From a virus: a DNA stretch of 25,227 nt. The stretch covers positions 1 through 25,227 of IMG/VR virus record IMGVR_UViG_3300044638_009088. One strand, 5' to 3'. Below are positions 7,134 to 15,909 of the stretch, one piece after another; the stretch's first letter is position 1; the number at the start of each line of letters is the position of its first letter. The notes under the pieces are model-generated. The model ran no database searches. It saw only the letters and a list, made by a program, of their open reading frames with translations, and was not told where the DNA came from. The translations under genes and the position numbers were made by a program.

Positions 7134-10100
7134 TGGCTTACAAGAAAATTTTATTCCGTCGCGACCTTGCTGCCAACTGGACCTCGGTTGACCCAGTTCT
7201 TTCTGCTGGAGAAATAGGTCTAGAGTCCGATACTGGCAAGATAAAGCTTGGTGACGGCTCCACCGAATGGACTGGGCTTGATTATTTTTATGGCTCCCTA
7301 GAGAGTGCAAATTACGTTGAATCGCTAGTCGCTGGAACTGGCTTGACGATAACGGGGAACTCTGGTTCTGGCTCCACCCCAACAATATCGCTTCCGCAAT
7401 CTGTAGGAACTTCAGCTTCGCCAACATTTGCCCAGATGACTATAGGGAACCTGCCGGTAAATGATAGTCATGTAGCAACCAAAGCGTATGTGGATGGTAT
7501 CGCTGCATCAATTAACTGGCATGAATTTGTATTACTTGCTACAGCAGCTGCTTTGCCTAATACGCCGACCTATGACAACAGCGGAGACGGCATTGGCGCA
7601 ACTCTTACCGCAGGGGCAAATGCAAGACTCGTTGTAGACGGAACAAATGCTTCAACAGGAAACAGAATTCTTGTAAAAAACCAAGCAAATACCGTGCACA
7701 ACGGCATCTATGTGGTTACTAATCAAGGAAGCGTTTCCGTGCCATGGGTTCTTACTCGCGCAGATGACTTTGACGCAAGCAGCCAGTATGCGACCCCACA
7801 TGCAGGCGATGCATTATATGTATCCCAAGGCTCAACGAATGCAAACCAAGGTTTCCTTGTATTCACCTCTGGAACAGGAACAGATGGTGACCACATAATT
7901 GGCACAGACGCCATAGGATTCACTCAGTTTTCTGGCACTGCACCTATTCTTGCTGGTACTGGTATTTTCAAAAACGGAAACCAGCTTTCAATAGGACAAG
8001 ATGTTTCCCAAAGTGCAAGTGTTTTTTTTGCCGGAATAACAGCACCATATTTAAGCGGAGTTGCAGAAGAAGCGAATCGACTTAATAATCCAGTTTTTAT
8101 TGGAGGTCAAAGTTTTGATGGTTCACAATCAATAAGTATTGGAACATCTGATATTACAGACCTTGTTGCAACAGCTGGTGATTTAAATAAACTTTTTGAA
8201 CTTGGAACCACAAAAGCTCAACTTGAATATCTAAATAGCGCTAGTGCAAACATTCAGCTTCAGTTAAATGACAAAGCGCCTCTATTAAATCCAATTTTCT
8301 TCGAAAATATAACTGCTAACAATAATATCTATGCTTCAGAATTCCACGGAAACTTACTAGGAACACATTTTGGAGAATTGATTGGAACAGTTGATGGCGA
8401 TGTAATTGGAACATTTGACGGAAGCGCAAGTGGTTCATTTTATGGACAGCTCAACGGCAACGTAGTTGGTAATCTCTCAGGCGACACAACGGGCCTTCAT
8501 ATCGGAAACGTAACAGGAAACGTTACAGGTGACCTCTTAGGCAACGTTACTGGTAGTGTTAGCGGTGACGTCCTTGGCAATCTGACAGGAAACGTGTTCG
8601 GAAACGTCACAGGCAACCTAATTGGGAATGTGACCGGCTCTGTTGATGGAAGCATCTCTGGAAACGCTGCAACAGTTTCGACAATATCAAATCATGGCTT
8701 GGATGGTCTTTCTGATGTTTCTGCAGCATCTCCAACAAATGGACAGTTTCTTAAGTGGAACGGAACAGCTTGGGTTCCAGATTTAGTTGACCTAAACACT
8801 GATACAAGCGGAAACTATGTTGCTTCAGTTATCGCCGGAACTGGTGTATCTCTAGCAAACGCTGTCGCCCAAGAGGCTGGAACTCCAACCATAAGTATCG
8901 GACAACCTATCGGCTCAAGTGATTCTCCTCTTTTTGCTGGACTGTCTATAGGCAACACAAACCTGAGCGTAAACGGAAACCTTGCCTATAACGCTGGGAC
9001 TAATCTCGTCACAGTCAATACCCTTTCTGAGCATGGTCTTTATGTTGGGGCGAGGATTACGGTTTCTGGAGCTACCCAAGAAGGCTACAACGGAGATTTT
9101 ACTGTTGCTCAAATCACGTCTGCGTTTCAATTTAGGTACACACCTGTAAATACTCCTTCTTCATCAATCTCATCTGGAAGTCCAGAAGTTAAGTTTGGCG
9201 GAGGCATTACTTTTGAAGGCTCAACGCCAGACGAATTTGAAACAGTAATCACATTTGCAAACCCAACAGCAGACAGGGTTATATCTTTCCCAGATGCAAC
9301 AACGACTCTTGTTGGCACTAATACCACGGATACGTTAACAAACAAAACTTTAACTAGTCCAGTTATTACTGGTGTATCGCCAATTCTGACGCTTTCTGGC
9401 GATGTTTCTGGTTCGGTGACTTTCACCGACCTTGGCAATGTGACAATGTCGACAGCGATTCAACCAAACTCCGTAGTAATGGGAACCGACACAACTGGCA
9501 ACTATGTAGCCAATCTGGTTGCTGGAACAGGTATAACGATTACTGACAACGCTGGAGAATCTGCCACTCCAACAATTTCTATTGGACAAGCCGTCGGCAC
9601 CAGTGCGTGCGTGCAATTTGACACACTTGTCGTGCAAAATCTTTTTGCAACAAACACAGAAGTAACAAACCAAGCTTCTCTCAATGTGGCCAGTGGTGAA
9701 ATTGTTCTTAATGCTGGAACAGTCGGAGCCCCTACGCTTGATGGGGCAATCAAAATTGACAGAGGCTCAAGCGCAAGCGTTGAAATCAGGTGGAATGAGA
9801 CACTGGATAGATGGGAGTCCACTAGGGACGGAAGCATCTACAAGATAATCGACCAGGGTGCAAAGATGACACTCGGCACCACCCCTCCAGAATCTCCGGA
9901 CTTAGGAGACTTCTGGTTTGAAACAGACTCAGCTATCACCTTTGTGTACTACGATGGTTACTGGATTGAAATTGGCGCATCTGGTATCGGCGCTGTTATT
10001 GGTTCAGAGTCACCAGAAAACCCTGCAAACGGTCAATTCTGGTTCAGGAACACAACAAGTGAAGTCTTTGTTTACTACGACGGAGAATGGGTTCTTGTCT

Positions 10101-10156
10101 CTCGCTCGACTAGCACCGATGATGTCGGAGTAGCGTCTATCATGGGAGCGTTCTAA
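7133..10156 (+). CDS. Giant tail-fibre protein with Mtd-like N-terminal domain
   Basis: This is a 1007-residue fibre. Residues 4-53 (FRRDLAANWTSVDPVLSAGE, then LGDGSTEWTGL) match the style of the N-terminal domain of phage major tropism determinant proteins, which attaches a receptor-binding protein to the baseplate or fibre. Several copies of a SLVAGTGLTIT ... GQAV module follow, paralogous to those of the fibre at 2565. Residues 406-513 form 27 uninterrupted Gly-x-x-x tetrapeptides. A later segment (HGLYVGARITVSGA, then FQFRYTP) is shared with the protein at 10484. The C-terminus has two YYDGYWIEI/YYDGEWVLVS modules. Start is by TAATG overlap with the gene before. Receptor recognition is a reasonable inference. 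Confidence 0.8.
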   Translation: MAYKKILFRRDLAANWTSVDPVLSAGEIGLESDTGKIKLGDGSTEWTGLDYFYGSLESANYVESLVAGTGLTITGNSGSGSTPTISLPQSVGTSASPTFAQMTIGNLPVNDSHVATKAYVDGIAASINWHEFVLLATAAALPNTPTYDNSGDGIGATLTAGANARLVVDGTNASTGNRILVKNQANTVHNGIYVVTNQGSVSVPWVLTRADDFDASSQYATPHAGDALYVSQGSTNANQGFLVFTSGTGTDGDHIIGTDAIGFTQFSGTAPILAGTGIFKNGNQLSIGQDVSQSASVFFAGITAPYLSGVAEEANRLNNPVFIGGQSFDGSQSISIGTSDITDLVATAGDLNKLFELGTTKAQLEYLNSASANIQLQLNDKAPLLNPIFFENITANNNIYASEFHGNLLGTHFGELIGTVDGDVIGTFDGSASGSFYGQLNGNVVGNLSGDTTGLHIGNVTGNVTGDLLGNVTGSVSGDVLGNLTGNVFGNVTGNLIGNVTGSVDGSISGNAATVSTISNHGLDGLSDVSAASPTNGQFLKWNGTAWVPDLVDLNTDTSGNYVASVIAGTGVSLANAVAQEAGTPTISIGQPIGSSDSPLFAGLSIGNTNLSVNGNLAYNAGTNLVTVNTLSEHGLYVGARITVSGATQEGYNGDFTVAQITSAFQFRYTPVNTPSSSISSGSPEVKFGGGITFEGSTPDEFETVITFANPTADRVISFPDATTTLVGTNTTDTLTNKTLTSPVITGVSPILTLSGDVSGSVTFTDLGNVTMSTAIQPNSVVMGTDTTGNYVANLVAGTGITITDNAGESATPTISIGQAVGTSACVQFDTLVVQNLFATNTEVTNQASLNVASGEIVLNAGTVGAPTLDGAIKIDRGSSASVEIRWNETLDRWESTRDGSIYKIIDQGAKMTLGTTPPESPDLGDFWFETDSAITFVYYDGYWIEIGASGIGAVIGSESPENPANGQFWFRNTTSEVFVYYDGEWVLVSRSTSTDDVGVASIMGAF
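8348..8671 (+). repeat. 27 tandem Gly-x-x-x tetrapeptides within the fibre
   Basis: Residues 406-513 of the fibre have Gly at every fourth position in the pattern Gly-[Asn/Asp/Ser/Thr]-[Val/Leu/Ile]-x, for example GNVTGNVTGDLLGNVT. A short related tract (GNLIGNVTGNIT) is in the fibre starting at 2565. A period of four with a small and a beta-branched residue suggests an extended trimeric or stacked-turn shaft. Confidence 0.85.
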
Positions 10157-10172
10157 ATGACTGGAGTAATCA

Positions 10173-10484
10173 ATGGCTAATACAGCTGAAATTCTTTTTA
10201 GGGGCGCTGCTACGGTTTATACAAACCCTGCAACAACGCTTTACACTGTTCCTTCATTGACGAGAACGGTTGTAACCAACATTGTGGTATCAAACAACGC
10301 AAATGCTGGTGGCACATACTCAATCGGTCTCGATGGTATCCCTCTTGTCCCAACACTTGAAATTCCTGGGAATTCTGTTATTTCCCTTGACCTCAAGCAG
10401 GTTCTCATGGCAGGGGACACAATTACTGGAAATGCGAACTCAACTGACATTAAATTCCACATCAGCGGGATGGAGATAGCGTAA
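10173..10484 (+). CDS. Small virion protein
   Basis: This 103-residue all-beta protein has the pattern TVYTNPATTLYTVPS, then TNIVVSNN, then PGNSVISLDLKQVLMAGDTI. The same layout (VYTVPA, IVVxN, an isotropic beta core, then a QVLxAGDTI close) occurs in small phage structural proteins located near tail genes. GGAG lies six bases before the ATG, a good ribosome binding site. The stop shares one base with the ATG of the next gene (TAATG). Attachment or tip-protein roles are possible; there is no enzyme motif. Confidence 0.7.
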   Translation: MANTAEILFRGAATVYTNPATTLYTVPSLTRTVVTNIVVSNNANAGGTYSIGLDGIPLVPTLEIPGNSVISLDLKQVLMAGDTITGNANSTDIKFHISGMEIA

Positions 10485-13249
10485 TGGGTCTTAACCAAAT
10501 ACCACCTGGCTTAACGCCGATTACACCAGAAGAAGTACTTTTTGACCCTGTCCAAAAGTTAAGAGTCTCGCAGCCACAGTCGTTGATTGACACCGACTTT
10601 GAGTACGGAACACAGATTTCAAAGTGGGAGAACCTAACGACTGTCGGTGCTAGACCGTTCATATACGACTCGGCAAGTTTTATATCGTCGATTACTTCAA
10701 TCACGATGAACACATCGTCAAGAACAGTTACGGTTGCACTGACTGATACAACTGGACTTGCTGTTGGAACACCAATTACGGTTAGAGATACTCAGCTGTC
10801 TATTGCTAACGGTGCATACCTCATTGAGTCAGTGACCACCAATACATCATTTACCTATACAGGAAAAGCTGTTAATACTGGAGCATTGACATCAATTTTT
10901 GATGCAAACAAAACTGCAATTTTTACCGGTGTTATTTTTACAAATGCAAAAATTGGTGGAGCTCCAACAGTTTCGTATTCTGGTACAGCAGTCACTGTTA
11001 CCACGACAATTCCGCACGGTCTTTCAATTGGTAACGAAGTTGCCATAACAGGAATTACAACGTCTGGTTCAAACCCTCCAAACGGTGCAAACTTTGTTTC
11101 AAGAATAATCAGTTCAACACAGTTTGTTTACCATGCGCCAGTTGCTCCAACTGGAACACTGACTGCATCATCAGCTGCTGTTTATGTTGCACCATCTGGA
11201 AACTTCCTTCATAGACCATTTGACGGCGGCGTAATCTTCTCTAACAACGGAACGTCAAACTACGAACTTGCAACACGTCAAACTCGTCGTTACTTCCGCT
11301 ACCAGTCAGGAAAAGGAATCCAGATGTCGTCTGGAACGCTCTTAAAGCCCGACCTTCAATTGGACCAGCTTACATACAGCACATCAACAAACCTTGTTAC
11401 GGTTCAGACCAAGGAAAAACACAACCTCTACCCAGGTTCGACAATAACGATATTTGGTGCCAATGAGGCAATTTTTAACGGCACCACAAACGTTTATACG
11501 ATTACCGGGTATAACACGTTTACCTATCAGCCAGCAACATCAAGCGGCTCTAACATTCTTGCTTCTGGTCCTTATTACATCACCGTTTCTGGATGGTATG
11601 GAAACGTTAACAGAATTGGTCTATTTGACGACCAAAACGGAGTCTTCTTTGAGTTTGACGGACAGACTTTGTGGGCTGTAAAACGTTCATCAACTTTCCA
11701 GATTTCTGGAAAGTCTTCATTTACTAATGGCTCATGTACTGTTCAGCAAACAACTGCAGCATTCCCGACAAGGTACGCTGGCCAGCTTGAAATCGGTGAC
11801 TACATCGTTGCTCGAGGCCAGTCATACAGAATTACTGACATTGCAAGCAACACCGAATTGACCATTAGCCCTGCATGGCGTGGTGCTACTTCAACCATGG
11901 TTTCAGTTTCCAAAACAGTGGACACAAAGTATCCACAAGCTGAATGGAATCTAGACAAGTTTGATGGAACTGGGGCATCTGGTTACAATGTTGACCTTTC
12001 TAGAATGCAGATGTTCTACATCGACTATTCTTGGTATGGTGCTGGTTTCATCCGTTGGGGTATGCGTGCAAAAGACGGAAAAGTTACTTACTGTCACAAG
12101 ATAATCAACAACAACACAAATGCAGAAGCATATATGCGTTCGGGAAACCTTCCAGCGCGATATGAAGCTCTCAGCCAGCCGCCACATACGCAGCTAACTG
12201 GAACTTTGTCTGACTCCGAGACAGCAACGATGAATGTCGGAAGTACGACAGGATTCCCAAGCATTGGTACATTGTGTGTATTCAATACAGCAACTGGTTA
12301 CGAATACATCAACTACACTGGGAAAACTGCAACAACATTTACTGGTCTTACAAGACAAAAAACAGGAAACGCTTCCCTCGCCTTAACAATTGCTGCTGGG
12401 GAAAACGATGGAACTGTCGCATCAAACTCTGGACTGCAAGTCGGTCAAAGAGTCACTGGAACAGACGTACCAGACGGAACATTCATTCAGCAAATTGACG
12501 GCACCAACATCAAGTTGAGTGCCGCTGTGACTGGGGCTAACCCAACAGTAAACGCAATCCCGATGGGAACAAGCGCGGCTCTTGCATTTACATACTCAGC
12601 ATCCAATCCAGTTGGAGTTGAGCTTGCATTCCCAACATATGCGCCTTCAATATCTCACTGGGGTACATCGGCAATCATGGACGGAAGATTTGACGACGAC
12701 AAGTCGCTCGTGTTTACTTATGGTCAGACAACCGGTGTAACTATCGCGGCAGGAGCAACACGAACCCTGATTGCTATTCGCGTCTCTCCATCAGCAGATA
12801 ACGGAACCTCGGCGTTCTTCGGTGAAAGAGAGCTTGTTAACAGAATGCAGTTGGTGCTAAGAAACCTTGACGTAACGACTACTTCTGCTACATCAAACAT
12901 TCTTGTTCAGGCCATCCTGAATGGTGTTCCATCAAACTCTCGTACATGGGCAAAGCCAACAGCGGTTACATCAAGTTTGGCCCAAATTGCAGACTACCAA
13001 GGAACAGCAACGACTGTTAGCGGTGGTGAAGTAACTGGTGGTTTCTTTGTGGGTGGAACCGGTGGTGTTCAGATTAGCCTTGAGGACGTTCGAGACCTTG
13101 GTAACTCAATTCTTGGCGGAGGCACGACGCTAACAACAACAGGCATTTATCCAGACGGTCCAGACACATTGCACATTGTTGCTACGAACATCGGTGCTGC
13201 TTCTGCGACAGTGTTTGCTCGCCTCTCATGGACGGAAGCACAGGCTTAA
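10484..13249 (+). CDS. Large virion structural protein (cyanomyovirus type)
   Basis: This 921-residue protein starts with a region (residues 19-48, including FDPVQKLRVSQPQSLIDTDF and YGTQISKWE) that I recognise as typical of a large structural protein of T4-like cyanophages and marine phages, sometimes annotated VrlC. The middle carries two PHGLSIGNEVAITG-type modules (near residues 175-225 and 300-345), shared with the fibre at 7133. The C-terminal half has a globular region with Trp/Tyr-rich segments (MQMFYIDYSWYGAGFIRWGM). Its size, its position after the fibre genes and the one-base overlap with the preceding gene support a tail or baseplate structural role. The exact location in the particle is not known to me. 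Confidence 0.75.
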   Translation: MGLNQIPPGLTPITPEEVLFDPVQKLRVSQPQSLIDTDFEYGTQISKWENLTTVGARPFIYDSASFISSITSITMNTSSRTVTVALTDTTGLAVGTPITVRDTQLSIANGAYLIESVTTNTSFTYTGKAVNTGALTSIFDANKTAIFTGVIFTNAKIGGAPTVSYSGTAVTVTTTIPHGLSIGNEVAITGITTSGSNPPNGANFVSRIISSTQFVYHAPVAPTGTLTASSAAVYVAPSGNFLHRPFDGGVIFSNNGTSNYELATRQTRRYFRYQSGKGIQMSSGTLLKPDLQLDQLTYSTSTNLVTVQTKEKHNLYPGSTITIFGANEAIFNGTTNVYTITGYNTFTYQPATSSGSNILASGPYYITVSGWYGNVNRIGLFDDQNGVFFEFDGQTLWAVKRSSTFQISGKSSFTNGSCTVQQTTAAFPTRYAGQLEIGDYIVARGQSYRITDIASNTELTISPAWRGATSTMVSVSKTVDTKYPQAEWNLDKFDGTGASGYNVDLSRMQMFYIDYSWYGAGFIRWGMRAKDGKVTYCHKIINNNTNAEAYMRSGNLPARYEALSQPPHTQLTGTLSDSETATMNVGSTTGFPSIGTLCVFNTATGYEYINYTGKTATTFTGLTRQKTGNASLALTIAAGENDGTVASNSGLQVGQRVTGTDVPDGTFIQQIDGTNIKLSAAVTGANPTVNAIPMGTSAALAFTYSASNPVGVELAFPTYAPSISHWGTSAIMDGRFDDDKSLVFTYGQTTGVTIAAGATRTLIAIRVSPSADNGTSAFFGERELVNRMQLVLRNLDVTTTSATSNILVQAILNGVPSNSRTWAKPTAVTSSLAQIADYQGTATTVSGGEVTGGFFVGGTGGVQISLEDVRDLGNSILGGGTTLTTTGIYPDGPDTLHIVATNIGAASATVFARLSWTEAQA

Positions 13250-13251
13250 TC

Positions 13252-14028
13252 ATGCCAGCGATTGACTTTCCATCAGACGCGCAATCAGGCGACCTTCACG
13301 TAAGTGCGGGTAAGACCTGGACGTTCAACGGTTCTGGTTGGGTGCTTGTAACAATCCCCTCAGCAATGTTCTCTTCAGGTGCTGTTGCTGGTTCATCTCT
13401 GACCGAGGACTCTGTTCCTCTCAACAGACTTGTGGACAGTGACCCTGGCAAGATTGTTATGTACAACTCATCCGGTGTTGCCACCTCAACAACCATATCT
13501 GGCGATGTATCAATGACTAGCTCTGGTGTTTTGACAATTGACAGTGATGTCATATCAAATACCCACATCGCAAACGGTGCAGAAATTGACCCAGACAAAA
13601 TTGCAGGTACAGCTGTAGTTTTGACAGACCAAGCGGTGATTACTTCCTACATGATTGAAGATGGAACCATCGTTGACGGAGACATATCTTCAGATGCTGG
13701 AATAGGTCGAAACAAGTTATCTGAACCGTTGACAAATGCTCAAGCAGCCAGCTACACACTGGTGCTTTCAGATAGAAATAAGATTGTTGAAATGGGTGTG
13801 GGAACTGCAAATACATTAACTGTTCCACCAGATTCTTCGGTTGCTTTCCCCACTGGAACTCACATCACGATTATCCAGACCGGCTCAGGTCAGTGCACTG
13901 TCACTCAGGGCTCTGGAGTGACGATTAACGCGACTCCAGGACGTAAGCTTCGTGCTCAGTGGTCTGGTGCTACGCTGATAAAACGAGCAGCCGATACATG
14001 GGTGCTCATCGGAGACCTTTCGGCGTAA
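13252..14028 (+). CDS. Phage fibre protein with conserved C-terminal tip domain
   Basis: The protein has 258 residues. The start at 13252 (MPAIDFPSDAQSGD) is chosen because the Pro-Ser-x-x-Gly-Asp ... TWTFNGSGWVLV module begins there; an earlier in-frame ATG at 13228 would overlap the upstream gene by 22 bases. The middle is a set of short beta repeats with the phrases NTHIANGAEIDPDKIAGTA and DGDISSDAGIGRNKL. The last 80 residues (FPTGTHITIIQTGSGQCTV, GRKLRAQWSGATLIKR, TWVLIGDLSA) form a domain I know from the C-termini of cyanophage and marine phage fibres. It is probably a short fibre or tip protein. Confidence 0.8.
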   Translation: MPAIDFPSDAQSGDLHVSAGKTWTFNGSGWVLVTIPSAMFSSGAVAGSSLTEDSVPLNRLVDSDPGKIVMYNSSGVATSTTISGDVSMTSSGVLTIDSDVISNTHIANGAEIDPDKIAGTAVVLTDQAVITSYMIEDGTIVDGDISSDAGIGRNKLSEPLTNAQAASYTLVLSDRNKIVEMGVGTANTLTVPPDSSVAFPTGTHITIIQTGSGQCTVTQGSGVTINATPGRKLRAQWSGATLIKRAADTWVLIGDLSA

Positions 14029-14031
14029 ATC

Positions 14032-15276
14032 ATGGAAGCACTAAAAGATAGTGGTGGTAAAAAGCCAACGACACCAACAGACGTCGTTGCGACTAATACC
14101 GGCGTAGGCACGGTAGCCTCAATATCTTTTACCCCGTCCGAATATATCGGCAAGGACACAATTACTTACACAGCCACATCAAGTCCTGGCAGTGTTAGCG
14201 CATCAGCATCCAGCTCACCAATAACGGTCACTGGATTGACTGCTGGAACAAGTTATACATTCACGCTGGTGGCTACAACAAACTATGGCGTGCCTTCAGA
14301 TACCGTTACGACTGATTCTGTGGCAATCGGGCAAAATCCCGGCACACCAACAATCGGAACTGCAACAATAGTTCAGAACGCAAACAGAGAAGTTGATGTC
14401 ACTTATACTGCTGGTGCTTCGGGTACAGGTTTAACAACATTTACTGCAACTTCCTCCCCAGGCGGGATAACGGCGACAGGCTCAAGCCCAATTCGCGTTA
14501 CTGGTCTTACTGCTGGAACCTCTTACACGTTTACTGTAACTGCATCAAACCTATTTGGTTCTTCAACTTCCGCTGCTTCCAACTCTGTGACAGCAGGTAA
14601 TGCACCAACCGCTGCAACCATCGGAACTGCGGCGATAGTACAAAACGTTGACAGGGCTATTGATGTTCCGTTTACTCCTGGTTCCGCAGGAACAGGTTCA
14701 CCAACCTATACGGCAATAGCAAGTCCAGGTGGTGCACAGTTCAGTGGGACAAGTCCAATCAGGGCAACTGGCCTGACGGCAGGGCAGGCTTATACATTTA
14801 TTGTTAGAACGTCCACTACCTATGGAACGGCCGACTCTTCTTCGTCAAACTCGGTTACAGCAGGAAATAGACCCGGAGCTCCGACTATTGGCACTGCTAC
14901 TGGCGGAAACGCTCAAGCAACTGTTACGTATACTGCTGGAGCAGCAGGAACTGGAACGACAACATTTACTGCAACGTCTTCCCCAGGTGGTCTTACTGGA
15001 ACTGGAACATCACCCATTACTATTACTGGCCTTACCAACGGTACTGCTTACACATTCACAGTTACTGCGTCTAATGCTTACGGTTCACAGGCTTCTGCGC
15101 CTTCAAACTCGGTCACTCCAGTTGCTCCACCGTATTTTCCACCGTACTTCCCGCCATTCTTTCCGCCGTTCTTTCCTCCATTTTTCCCACCTTTCTTCCC
15201 TCCGTTTTTCCCTCCGTTCTTCCCACCGTTTTTCCCGCCTTTCTTCCCACCTCCATTTGGTCCTGGATTTAAGTGA
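14032..15276 (+). CDS. Fibronectin-III-like repeat protein ending in [FY]FPP tandem repeats
   Basis: The protein has 414 residues and starts three bases after the previous stop. Four repeats of about 85-95 residues carry the signature SPITVTGLTAGTSYTFTL ... NxxGxS (fibronectin-III-like), each followed by a Pro-rich linker. At residue 368 the sequence switches to ten contiguous tetrapeptides, two YFPP then eight FFPP, ending PFGPGFK. This aromatic-proline tail is unusual for a soluble virion protein and would form a stiff polyproline-like rod or a sticky surface. The gene is directly followed by a prolyl-hydroxylase-like gene, making the tail a candidate substrate (inference). Fibronectin-type domains on phage surfaces are thought to bind carbohydrate. 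Confidence 0.8.
   Translation: MEALKDSGGKKPTTPTDVVATNTGVGTVASISFTPSEYIGKDTITYTATSSPGSVSASASSSPITVTGLTAGTSYTFTLVATTNYGVPSDTVTTDSVAIGQNPGTPTIGTATIVQNANREVDVTYTAGASGTGLTTFTATSSPGGITATGSSPIRVTGLTAGTSYTFTVTASNLFGSSTSAASNSVTAGNAPTAATIGTAAIVQNVDRAIDVPFTPGSAGTGSPTYTAIASPGGAQFSGTSPIRATGLTAGQAYTFIVRTSTTYGTADSSSSNSVTAGNRPGAPTIGTATGGNAQATVTYTAGAAGTGTTTFTATSSPGGLTGTGTSPITITGLTNGTAYTFTVTASNAYGSQASAPSNSVTPVAPPYFPPYFPPFFPPFFPPFFPPFFPPFFPPFFPPFFPPFFPPPFGPGFK
15133..15252 (+). repeat. Ten [FY]FPP tetrapeptide repeats at the protein C-terminus
   Basis: Ten 12-base coding units encode YFPP twice and FFPP eight times, without interruption. Codons vary between units (TTC/TTT and CCA/CCG/CCT in different combinations), so the units are kept alike in protein rather than in DNA. 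Confidence 0.95.
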
Positions 15277-15279
15277 GGT

Positions 15280-15299
15280 TTCCGGATGGTTTTCCGGGA
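15280..15299 (+). promoter_or_regulatory. Hairpin over the start codon of the first oxygenase
   Basis: Bases 15280-15286 pair with 15293-15299 (six Watson-Crick pairs and one G-T wobble) around the loop TGGTTT. The ATG at 15286-15288 spans the stem end and the loop. It could couple or limit entry into the modification cassette. No T-run follows, so it is not a typical terminator. Confidence 0.3.
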
Positions 15300-15909
15300 C
15301 GAATCAGTAGAGCTAAACAGCCTCCCATTTGCTGACCCATCAAACATAGTAATAAAAGAAAATTTCATAAGCAAAGACCACCTTGCCGAGATACTTGATT
15401 ACTGTCACTCAGTAGAATTTTGGGAATCAAGAAGTCAACTCGGTACAGACAGCATTCACATGCCAGAGTTTATTGAGAAGAATTCGCCATATATTTTTTC
15501 AATCATGCAGCAGTATGTAGATAAAGTACAGCATGAAGTTGAGTATAGGTTTGGCAGATTTCTTGAGAGAACAAAACCCGGAATAAGAAAATGGTATCCT
15601 GGAGAAAAACAGGACGTCCATGCAGATGGCGAAACAGCAGATGGTTGGCCTGGATATAACTACATAGTTGATTATGGTTCAATTATTTACTTAAACGATG
15701 AGTACGAAGGCGGAGAGCTGTTCTTTCCAAAATACAACATTCACATAAAACCGCAACCAGGTACGCTGGTGTTTTTTCCGTCAACGAACATGTATGCTCA
15801 CGGAGTCACAGAAGTAACAGATGGGGTTAGATATACTTCGCCACATTTTTGGATTCCAGTAAAACACAGGGTACTCATGGAAATGGCTTTAATGGATGAG
15901 CAAAAATAA
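15286..15909 (+). CDS. 2OG-Fe(II) oxygenase, prolyl 4-hydroxylase-like (copy 1)
   Basis: This 207-residue protein shows the double-stranded beta-helix signature of prolyl-4-hydroxylase-type enzymes, which use oxygen and 2-oxoglutarate to hydroxylate an unactivated carbon. The Fe(II) triad is His112, Asp114 (VHADGE) and His172 (YAHGV). Arg182 (GVRYTSPHFW) is placed to bind the 2-oxoglutarate C5 carboxylate. YLNDEYEGGELFFPKY, with its GGEL turn and following PKPG-like loop, is the family hallmark. It starts nine bases after the [FY]FPP protein and overlaps the next gene by 14 bases. The substrate is unknown: phage protein proline, another residue or a small molecule. The fold assignment is strong. 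Confidence 0.9.
   Translation: MVFRDESVELNSLPFADPSNIVIKENFISKDHLAEILDYCHSVEFWESRSQLGTDSIHMPEFIEKNSPYIFSIMQQYVDKVQHEVEYRFGRFLERTKPGIRKWYPGEKQDVHADGETADGWPGYNYIVDYGSIIYLNDEYEGGELFFPKYNIHIKPQPGTLVFFPSTNMYAHGVTEVTDGVRYTSPHFWIPVKHRVLMEMALMDEQK

Noticed and set aside
8348-8671. Collagen-like repeat
   Set aside because: Glycine recurs every four residues, not every three, and proline is absent, so it is not a collagen helix or a substrate resembling collagen.
6951-10156. Frameshift splitting one fibre gene into the 60-residue and 1007-residue proteins
   Set aside because: The downstream protein has its own complete N-terminal attachment domain beginning at its ATG, so the TAATG overlap looks like ordinary coupling.
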